Assembly: GCA_900318265.1 (NCBI GenBank)
Contig: ONKA01000031.1
Coordinates: forward strand, 1-38,432
Length of the DNA stretch: 38,432 bases
Direction of reading: 5' to 3'
DNA from: an uncultured Bacteroidales bacterium
GTDB lineage: Bacteria; Bacteroidota; Bacteroidia; Bacteroidales; F082
The translations under genes were made by a program, and so were the position numbers. Positions 23,879-30,125 of this stretch are shown piece after piece (positions within the stretch are counted from its first letter, which is position 1; each line of letters starts with the position of its first letter). The notes beneath the pieces were generated by a model, which saw nothing but the letters and a program-made list of their open reading frames with translations, was not told the DNA's origin and ran no database searches.

Positions 23879-25689
23879 CAGTTTTTCAATTTCTGTTCCA
23901 AATCCTTCGAGTAGCCTCCCGCTTGCTTGGCCTTGTTCCAGTATTCCTTGGCTTCGCTTTCCTTGCCGAGCTTGAACAGGATGTCGCCATAGTGTTCCAG
24001 GTTGGCGCCCGAAGGGTTCTTGTCGAGGCTGAGGCATTTCTTCATCTGCTTCTCGGCATCCTTGTAGCGACCAAGCTTGTAGAGCACCCAGGCATACGTG
24101 TCGAGGTAATAGACATTATCGGGCACCAGTTCATTGGCGTGGATGGCCATCTGCAAGGCCTCCTCGAGTCGCTCGCCTTTCAACGAGAGGTAATAGGCAT
24201 AGTTGTTCAAGACCAAGGCGTTGTCGGGGTCGTTGCGCAAGGTGCGGTCATAGGCATCAAAGGCTTTTTGTTCTTCACCTTGTTGGTGGTAGATGTCGCC
24301 CAAGAAAGCGTCGAAGTTGGCCATCTGCAATTTGTCGGAGGTGTATCGTCTGCCTTTCTCTAAATAGGTGATAGCATCGTCGTAGTTTTCCAATACTGAG
24401 TTGGCTACGCCTGCATACCAATAGAACACGGGCTGCATGGGATAGTATTTCAAGGCAGCCACGGCATGGTCGCGCACGGCCTCGTTCTCGTTGAGCCGCG
24501 ACTCGCTGATGATGAGGTTTTGCCATGAGCGGAAGTCGGTGCTGTCGATGGCCAAGGCTTTCTGGTGCAGCTCTTTCGACTTTTGGGCGTTCTCGTTCAC
24601 CATGTAATAGGAGCCAAGGACAAGATAGCCCAACTTGTTGTCAGGGTGGGTCTCTATGAAGGCATCGCCGCATTGCTTGACCTGCTCATTGATCTGTTTC
24701 GATTGGTTGTTTTTCTGCATCCAATAGTCGTAGATGTTGGCCTTGGTGGTGAGGTCGAGGCTTTTGTTTCGGATGACGGCAAGCAGTTCGTTGAAGGCCT
24801 TATCCATCTCGCCTCCCTTCTCGTAAAACTCAAGGAGTGAGATGTGGATATACGGGTCGTTGGGGTTGATTTCCTTCATTCTCTCGTAGGTCTTCAAGGC
24901 TTCCTTGTCCTTGCCGGTTTCGGCATACACCTGTGCCAACATGCCATAATAGCGCACGTTTTCAGGGTTGTGCTCGATGAGTTTCTCAAGTTCCGAAATT
25001 ACCTTTTTGTTGTTGCCTTGGCGTTTGTATACGTTGAGGCGCTGCTCGGTGATGAACTCGTTTGCCCCGATTTGCTGTTCCAGCAGGTCCATCTTTTCCA
25101 CGGCCTTGTCATATTTTTCGGTCACCAGATAGGCATCGATAAGCTCGCTGAGCATGTCGGGGTCATCGGGGTATTTTTTGGTCAGGTCTTCATACAGATT
25201 GATGAACTTGTCGTATTGGTCCAGGTTGCGGTAAAACAGTCCGAGTCGAATCTGGTACCATTTGTTCTCGGGTTCGAGTTTGACGGCCTTTTGGATCATA
25301 TTGAAGGCTTCTTCTATGCGACCGGCATTGGAGTATTGTTCGCTCAGCTCAAACATCGAGGCGGCATCGTCGGGCATGAAGCGCAAGGCTTGTTCGAAGT
25401 TGCGGATGGCGCCTTCGGTGTCCTCGCGGTATTTGCTCTGCAGGCCGTTCGAGAAATAGATGGCGTTCTTTTTCTTGTCGGGTTTGCCTTCGTATTCCGA
25501 ATCCATCTGCTGGGCGAAGCCGTTCAAGGAAAACAACAATAACAGAAGCCAAGAGACTTTTTTTATACCGTCATGGCGGAGGCACATCCGCCATCTCCCA
25601 AGCATAAGGGAAAGTGCTTCTTGCTTGGGAGATTGCGGGTCAAGCCCGCAATGACGGAAAAGAGTATGGTTTATCATTCTTTTTTTCAT
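23878..25689 (-). CDS. Tetratricopeptide-repeat envelope protein
   Basis: 603 residues from ATG 25689, 5 bp after the dut stop. An N-terminal signal core (VSWLLLLLFSLNGFA, about 45-59) is followed by about 13 TPR units to the C-terminus, for example GAIRNFEQALRFMPDDAASM and DALVLN-type helices (NALVLNNYAYYLSLKGERLE). No enzymatic domain is seen; it probably works as a periplasmic or lipid-anchored scaffold. Residues about 12-41 (RHCGLDPQSPK...MCLRHDG) are encoded by element copy B. The normal signal peptide is thus displaced, unless translation starts at the element's internal ATG (25587). From memory, Bacteroidales place dut, this TPR gene, DUF4292 and M23 in one operon. Here about 10 kb separates the TPR gene from DUF4292. 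Confidence 0.87.
   Translation of the reverse strand: MKKRMINHTLFRHCGLDPQSPKQEALSLMLGRWRMCLRHDGIKKVSWLLLLLFSLNGFAQQMDSEYEGKPDKKKNAIYFSNGLQSKYREDTEGAIRNFEQALRFMPDDAASMFELSEQYSNAGRIEEAFNMIQKAVKLEPENKWYQIRLGLFYRNLDQYDKFINLYEDLTKKYPDDPDMLSELIDAYLVTEKYDKAVEKMDLLEQQIGANEFITEQRLNVYKRQGNNKKVISELEKLIEHNPENVRYYGMLAQVYAETGKDKEALKTYERMKEINPNDPYIHISLLEFYEKGGEMDKAFNELLAVIRNKSLDLTTKANIYDYWMQKNNQSKQINEQVKQCGDAFIETHPDNKLGYLVLGSYYMVNENAQKSKELHQKALAIDSTDFRSWQNLIISESRLNENEAVRDHAVAALKYYPMQPVFYWYAGVANSVLENYDDAITYLEKGRRYTSDKLQMANFDAFLGDIYHQQGEEQKAFDAYDRTLRNDPDNALVLNNYAYYLSLKGERLEEALQMAIHANELVPDNVYYLDTYAWVLYKLGRYKDAEKQMKKCLSLDKNPSGANLEHYGDILFKLGKESEAKEYWNKAKQAGGYSKDLEQKLKN
25569..25656. repeat. 88-bp three-armed palindromic element, copy B
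   Basis: Terminal inverted repeat CGTCAT/ATGACG. Arm 1: GGCGGA/TCCGCC. Arm 2: CTCCCAAGC/GCTTGGGAG. Arm 3: TTGCGGG/CCCGCAA with loop TCAAG. Same length and orientation as copy A, within the 5' end of the TPR gene. Confidence 0.92.
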
Positions 25690-25694
25690 GGTGT

Positions 25695-26132
25695 TCAGTT
25701 TTTTCCTGTATGCCCAAAGCCTCCAGCGCCACGTTCGGTCTCTGAGAGGGTCTCCACTTGTATCATCTCGGCCTGTTCGCATTTGGCGATGACCATCTGA
25801 GCGATGCGGTCGCCGCTGTTGATGACAAAGGGTTTGTCCGACAGGTTGATAAGGATGACGCAGACTTGTCCACGATAATCGGCATCGATGGTGCCGGGCG
25901 AGTTCAGTACGGTGATGCCGCTCTTGATCGCCAGACCGCTGCGGGGACGCACTTGGCCTTCATAGCCTTCGGGAATCTCCATATAGAGTCCCGTGGGCAC
26001 GAGGCCGCGCTGCATGGGTTCAAGGGTGATGGGACCTTCGGGCAGCCAAGCGCGGAGGTCCATGCCGGCCGAGGCTTTCGTCTCGTAGGCGGGCAAGGGA
26101 TTATTTGAGGTGTTTACGATGTTGATGTTCAT
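25695..26132 (-). CDS. dut: dUTP diphosphatase (dUTPase)
   Basis: 145 residues from ATG 26132 ([18 protein letters not shown]). All trimeric dUTPase motifs are present: AGMDLRA (1), [10 protein letters not shown] (2), [13 protein letters not shown] (3), GDRIAQMV (4) and the C-terminal [10 protein letters not shown] (5). It hydrolyses dUTP to dUMP and pyrophosphate in the cytoplasm. The frame is open further upstream to 26240, but that stretch only translates the palindromic repeat at 26154-26221 and is not coding. First gene of the operon leading into the TPR genes. Confidence 0.97.
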   Translation of the reverse strand: MNINIVNTSNNPLPAYETKASAGMDLRAWLPEGPITLEPMQRGLVPTGLYMEIPEGYEGQVRPRSGLAIKSGITVLNSPGTIDADYRGQVCVILINLSDKPFVINSGDRIAQMVIAKCEQAEMIQVETLSETERGAGGFGHTGKN

Positions 26133-26153
26133 TGGTGTTTCTTTTTGACATGG

Positions 26154-26221
26154 GGCCTTCGACAGGCTCAGGCACCCTCCACCACAGTATGAGCAAAGGT
26201 CCCTGAGCCTGTCGAAGGGCC
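26154..26221. repeat. Palindromic element with CCTTCGACAGGCTCAGG arms in the dut leader
   Basis: A 17-bp perfect inverted repeat (26156-26172 and 26202-26218) around a 29-nt centre. It lies between the probable dut -7 box and the dut ATG, so it would be transcribed as a strong leader hairpin. Confidence 0.88.
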
Positions 26222-26237
26222 GAACTTCATTAAAACG

Positions 26238-26245
26238 CAAAAATA
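26238..26245 (-). promoter_or_regulatory. -7 box of the dut operon
   Basis: TATTTTTG on the minus strand. TTT rather than TTG lies about 20 nt upstream. It is the only good match before dut. Confidence 0.55.
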
Positions 26246-26348
26246 GACTTTATATTTGGAATGGGAAACAGATTTCTGCTGAGAAAAATAAAAAACGCGT
26301 TTTGCCGTTCATTATTTGTTGTAATTTAGCCAGCCAAAAAGTAAACGG

Positions 26349-27086
26349 GTGAGACGGTTGTTTTTAATAATAATGTTGCTATTGAGCGGTGTTTTCGCCT
26401 TCGCGCAAAGCGATGACGAAGACCAACCCAAACGTGTGGATTTTTATGGCTATGTGGTCACTGCCGATAGCTTGAAACCCATCCGCAACACGCACGTCAT
26501 CAGTAAGATGGCGCATTGTGGCACCATCAGCAACCAATACGGCCATTTTCACATCCAAGCACGGCAGGTCGACACGCTTTGGGTGAGCTGTGTCGGTTAT
26601 GCGCGACGTCTTATTGCCATTGATGAAAAGCTCACCAGTGCCGACACCCTTGTCATCCGTCTCTATCCCGAGACCATCACCCTGCGTGAGGTGACCGTGT
26701 TGCCGTTCACCAACTATGAGACTTTCAAGGAAATGCTCATCACGATGCCGAGTACCAAGACCCTTGATGAGATCGTACGCCTAAACGAGGATCTTGACGA
26801 GATGTGGCTGAGCCGCGCACCTGTGGGCAATGGCATGCCTACTATTACGGCCAACCCCATACAGTATCTCTACGACAAATACAATGCGTCAGCGCGTCGG
26901 CAAAACACACTACGCCGCAACCGCCGCATGTATAACGAAGTGCTTCGCGAGCAGGGCCGCACTGATGAGCTCCTCCCCGACTCTCTCGATTTCAGTGTCG
27001 AGTATAAGATGCCGTACGACGACAAAGAATCACTCAATCCTAAAGCCTTGGTGCCGCGCAAGAAATACATCCGCATTGGGCAATAA
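26349..27086 (+). CDS. Secreted protein with CarboxypepD-regulatory-like domain
   Basis: 245 residues from GTG 26349 (VRRLFLIIMLLLSGVFAFAQ, signal peptide cut after FA). Residues about 32-115 (FYGYVVTADSLKPIRNTHVI, SNQYGHFHIQARQVDTLWVS, CVGYARR, LYPETITLREVTVLP) form the CarboxypepD_reg-like beta-sandwich found in Bacteroidetes secreted proteins and at the N-terminus of TonB-dependent transporters. No beta-barrel follows. The C-terminal part is basic and helical. Divergent from dut and 8 bp before comF, so probably co-transcribed with it. Exact role unknown. Confidence 0.82.
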   Translation: MRRLFLIIMLLLSGVFAFAQSDDEDQPKRVDFYGYVVTADSLKPIRNTHVISKMAHCGTISNQYGHFHIQARQVDTLWVSCVGYARRLIAIDEKLTSADTLVIRLYPETITLREVTVLPFTNYETFKEMLITMPSTKTLDEIVRLNEDLDEMWLSRAPVGNGMPTITANPIQYLYDKYNASARRQNTLRRNRRMYNEVLREQGRTDELLPDSLDFSVEYKMPYDDKESLNPKALVPRKKYIRIGQ

Positions 27087-27094
27087 GAAAGACC

Positions 27095-27793
27095 ATGACC
27101 TTCCGCGACTGGCTCCATAGCATCCTCAATTTGTTCTATCCTCGGGTTTGTGCGGCTTGTGGTGAGTCGTTACTTAAAGACGAAGAGACGGTTTGTTTGA
27201 AATGTCGTTATCTGTTGCCCAAGACGGGCTATGAAAACAATCCCGAGAACCCTTTGGCGCAGACTTTCTATGGTCGTGTAAGGTTTCACGCTGTAACTGC
27301 GTGTTTCTTCTTCGCAAAATCTGGTAAAGTCCAGCACCTCATCCACGAACTGAAATATAGAGGCAACAAGGAAGCGGGTGTGTTCCTAGGTCAAGAATTA
27401 GGCAAGACCATCAAGGATGCGCCTTTGTTTCAAGGCATCGACTATCTGATTCCCGTTCCCCTGCATCCCAAGCGCGAGCGGCAGCGCGGTTACAACCAAA
27501 GCCTGATGATTGCCCAAGGCATCCATGAGGTCACGGGCATTCCAATTGGTGATAAATACTTGGTTAGAGGCATTTATACAGAAACGCAGACGCACAAAAC
27601 CGCCGAGGAACGTTTTAAAAACGTGAAGGATATCTTCGAGCTACGTTTTGCCGACGAGCTAAAAGGAAAGCACGTCCTCCTTATCGACGACGTGCTTACC
27701 ACGGGTGCCACACTGGAATCGTGTGCACACCAATTGGAGAATATCCCAGGCATTACCATTAGCGCGGCCACTGCCGCATGCGCTGGTAATTAA
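27095..27793 (+). CDS. comF: ComF-family phosphoribosyltransferase-like protein
   Basis: 232 residues. An N-terminal zinc-ribbon has Cys at 19, 22, 34 and 37 (CAAC...CLKC). It is followed by the family segment VPLHPKRERQRGYNQSLMIA and the PRPP-binding loop VLLIDDVLTTGATLESC. ComF proteins act in DNA uptake in competent bacteria; in Bacteroidetes the role is unproven. The 3' end faces buk, with a long palindrome between them. Confidence 0.93.
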   Translation: MTFRDWLHSILNLFYPRVCAACGESLLKDEETVCLKCRYLLPKTGYENNPENPLAQTFYGRVRFHAVTACFFFAKSGKVQHLIHELKYRGNKEAGVFLGQELGKTIKDAPLFQGIDYLIPVPLHPKRERQRGYNQSLMIAQGIHEVTGIPIGDKYLVRGIYTETQTHKTAEERFKNVKDIFELRFADELKGKHVLLIDDVLTTGATLESCAHQLENIPGITISAATAACAGN

Positions 27794-27797
27794 TGTT

Positions 27798-27869
27798 TGT
27801 AGGGCTATCACACCATGGCAGCCGCTGTCGTGTTTTTCACAGCGGCTGTCGTGGTACGACAGCCCTACA
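27798..27869. repeat. 31-bp imperfect inverted repeat between convergent comF and buk
   Basis: The left arm 27798-27828 and right arm 27839-27869 agree at about 25 of 31 positions, with perfect outer (TGTAGGGCT/AGCCCTACA) and inner (CAGCCGCTGT/ACAGCGGCTG) blocks and a 10-nt loop containing TTTTT. It could stop transcription from both sides. Confidence 0.85.
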
Positions 27870-27886
27870 GTTCCTATAATGAATGA

Positions 27887-28963
27887 TTATTCTTTATAGG
27901 TTTTCACTTCAGCCTCACCATTAAGGACCATCAGGCCATTCAATGCCAGGGCCTTCATTTCGTCCTCGCCAGGATAGACGTACACAGGGGCGATTTTCTC
28001 CACATGGCTCTTCACCAAAGCGCAGAAGCCCTTGTCATAGGCCATACCTCCCGTGAGGAAGATGGCGTCCACATCCATGCTGAAAGCCGAGGCTGCGAGA
28101 CCGCCGACTTCCTTGGCCACTTGATAGGCCATGGCTTTGTAGACCTTCTCCCATTCCTTGTTGCCAGCCTTCACGGCGTTCTCCACTTCGAGGGCGTCGT
28201 TGGTGCCGAGGTAAGCGACAAAGCCGCCTTTGCCTTTCAGCATCTGACCGATTTCCTTCTTGGTGTATTTGCCGCTGAAGCAAGCGTCGACAAGGAAGCC
28301 AGCAGGCAACGAGCCGGCGCGTTCGGGGGTGAAGGGACCGTCACCATTCAAGGCATTGTTGGTGTCGACCACGCGGCCTTTCTTGTGTGCACTGACCGAG
28401 ATGCCACCACCGAGGTGGATGGCGATGATGTTCATGTCCTCATACTTGCGACCGAGGTCTTTTGCCAGCTGACGAGCGATGATCTTCTGGTTCAGGGCAT
28501 GGAAGATGGAGATGCGTGGGAAGAGCGGGTGGCCCGAATAGCGTGCCACTTCGTCCATCTCGTCGACCACGACAGGGTCGGCGATGTAGGCCTTTACTCC
28601 GATTTCCTTTGCGATGTCGTTGGCAATCAAACCGCCGAGGTTGGAGGCATGCTCACCATTATAGCCTTCAGTCAGGTCCTTGATCATGAGTTCGTTCACC
28701 TCATAAACGCCAGACACAAGCGGACGAAGCAAACCGCCACGACCCACAACGCAAGACATTTCGCTCAAATCGATGCCAGCCTCTTTCAGCTCACGCTTGA
28801 TGGCTTCGGTGCGGAAGGGCTTTTGGTCGGAGATGTGGTCGAACTTGGCGACTTCCTCAGCACTGTGCTTGAGGTTCTTCTTGAAGACTTGTTCCTCACC
28901 TTCGAAGACGGCGATTTTCGTCGAGGTGGAACCAGGATTGATGGTTAATATTTTGTGTGCCAT
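27887..28963 (-). CDS. buk: Butyrate kinase
   Basis: 358 residues. It has the acetate/butyrate kinase signatures INPGSTSTKIAVF (residues 8-20) and HLGGGISVSAHKKGRVVDTN (about 184-203). Length and the GDGPFTPERAGSLPAGFLVD and FLTGGMAYD segments fit butyrate kinase rather than acetate kinase. It converts butyryl phosphate plus ADP to butyrate plus ATP in the cytoplasm. It lies directly downstream of ptb, separated by an 88-bp gap that holds a palindrome. Confidence 0.95.
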   Translation of the reverse strand: MAHKILTINPGSTSTKIAVFEGEEQVFKKNLKHSAEEVAKFDHISDQKPFRTEAIKRELKEAGIDLSEMSCVVGRGGLLRPLVSGVYEVNELMIKDLTEGYNGEHASNLGGLIANDIAKEIGVKAYIADPVVVDEMDEVARYSGHPLFPRISIFHALNQKIIARQLAKDLGRKYEDMNIIAIHLGGGISVSAHKKGRVVDTNNALNGDGPFTPERAGSLPAGFLVDACFSGKYTKKEIGQMLKGKGGFVAYLGTNDALEVENAVKAGNKEWEKVYKAMAYQVAKEVGGLAASAFSMDVDAIFLTGGMAYDKGFCALVKSHVEKIAPVYVYPGEDEMKALALNGLMVLNGEAEVKTYKE

Positions 28964-28989
28964 ATTGTTATATTTTTGTGTGTTTTCTG

Positions 28990-29039
28990 GTAGAGACGCG
29001 ATTAAATCGAAGATTCGACGTAGTCAATCGCGTCTCTAC
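28990..29039. repeat. GTAGAGACG-family inverted repeat between ptb and buk
   Basis: GTAGAGACGCGATT (28990-29003) and its exact complement (29026-29039) enclose 22 nt that contain TCGA-AGAT-TCGA. The outer arms are shared with the palindrome at 23634-23661. Confidence 0.88.
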
Positions 29040-29051
29040 AAACCGTTTTTT

Positions 29052-29954
29052 TTATGCCATCAATGCTGCGAGGGCGATGGAATACAGCTTCGTCTTCGAC
29101 GTGTCGCCGCGTGAGCTGAGCACGCAAGGCACCTTAGCGCCCATGAGCATGGCACCCACTTCGCTCTTATCGAACTTGGTGCAGCACTTGTAGAACACAT
29201 TGGAGGCTTCGAGGTTGGGGAACACCAGGCAGTCGGCATCGCCAGCCACGGGGCTCTTCATGCCCTTGATGGCAGCGGTCTCGGCGTCGGTGGCGAGGTC
29301 GAGGCTGATAGGTCCTTCAACGATGCAACCCTTGATTTGGCCACGCTCGTTCATCTTCGAGATGATGGCGGCGTCGACACAGGCGGGGATGCCAGCGCTC
29401 ATTTGTTCGGTGGCGGTCACCATGGCGACCTTAGGGCAGCTGACACCCAGCTTGGTGGCTACGGAGGTCACATATTTGAGCAATTGCTGTTTCTGTTTGA
29501 TGTCGGGCAACGGGATGATGGCGCAGTCAGATGCGACCATCAGCTTGTGGTAGTTGGGATTCTCAATGACGGCGACATGGGCCAAGGTCACGTTTGGCGG
29601 GCAGAGGCCGCGTTCCTTATTGAGGATGGCGCGCATGTACTTGTCGGTGGGGAGCAGGCCTTTCATCAGGATATCGGCTTCGCCAGCGTTGATGAGGTCG
29701 CAAGCCATGGCAGCGGCTTTCACGTCAACGGGCTCGTTGATGACCTTGAAGTTGGCCATGTCAATGCCTTCGGCCTTGCACACTTCGGCAATCACTTTCT
29801 CGTCACCAAGCAGTGTGGCTTCGATGAGACCTTCCTTGACGGCAGCATTCACTGCACAGATGGTGTGGTCGTCGTTGGCGTATGCGGCCACAAGGCGTTT
29901 CTTGGGTTTGCTGCGCAAAACCTCGAACATTTGCTCTAATTTTCTGATTTCCAT
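29052..29954 (-). CDS. ptb: Phosphate butyryltransferase
   Basis: 300 residues from ATG 29954 (MEIRKLEQMFEVLRSKPKKR). Conserved blocks such as AGEADILMKGLLPTDKYMRA, SDCAIIPLPDIKQK, PVAGDADCLVFPNLEASNVF and YKCCTKF are those of Ptb-type phosphotransacylases. It converts butyryl-CoA and phosphate into butyryl phosphate. With buk it forms the ATP-yielding route to butyrate. The open frame upstream to 30029 only translates an AT-rich leader repeat and is not included. Confidence 0.94.
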   Translation of the reverse strand: MEIRKLEQMFEVLRSKPKKRLVAAYANDDHTICAVNAAVKEGLIEATLLGDEKVIAEVCKAEGIDMANFKVINEPVDVKAAAMACDLINAGEADILMKGLLPTDKYMRAILNKERGLCPPNVTLAHVAVIENPNYHKLMVASDCAIIPLPDIKQKQQLLKYVTSVATKLGVSCPKVAMVTATEQMSAGIPACVDAAIISKMNERGQIKGCIVEGPISLDLATDAETAAIKGMKSPVAGDADCLVFPNLEASNVFYKCCTKFDKSEVGAMLMGAKVPCVLSSRGDTSKTKLYSIALAALMA

Positions 29955-30007
29955 GATTCTGTATTTAAGATTTAAAATTTTAAATTCAATATTTGAACTA
30001 GATTCTG

Positions 30008-30039
30008 CAAAAGTACAAAATAAAACCATTCAAAACAAA
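30008..30039 (-). promoter_or_regulatory. Promoter of the ptb-buk operon
   Basis: Minus-strand TTTG (30039-30036), 20 nt, then TACTTTTG (30015-30008). The leader from about 30000 to 29955 is an AT-rich series of near-repeats (ATTTAAAATTTTAAATCTTA). Confidence 0.8.
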
Positions 30040-30062
30040 GGAAACAGAAACAATAAATAAAA

Positions 30063-30104
30063 TCGCCTTTTGACAAGGGTTCAGCAACCGATGCCAAAAG
30101 GCGA
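30063..30104 (-). terminator. Terminator of the LRR operon
   Basis: The stem TCGCCTTTTG/CAAAAGGCGA (30063-30072, 30095-30104) has an inner GGTT-cagc-AACC hairpin. On the minus strand it is followed by TTTTATTT. It lies 21 bp after the LRR gene stop. Confidence 0.8.
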
Positions 30105-30125
30105 AATATAAGTGCTATGAATGAA

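Noticed and set aside
26133-26240. 36-residue N-terminal extension of dUTPase
   Set aside because: It translates the palindromic repeat; dUTPase starts at MNINIVN.
29955-30029. 25-residue N-terminal extension of phosphate butyryltransferase
   Set aside because: It translates the AT-rich leader and the -7 box; MEIRKLEQ is the family start.
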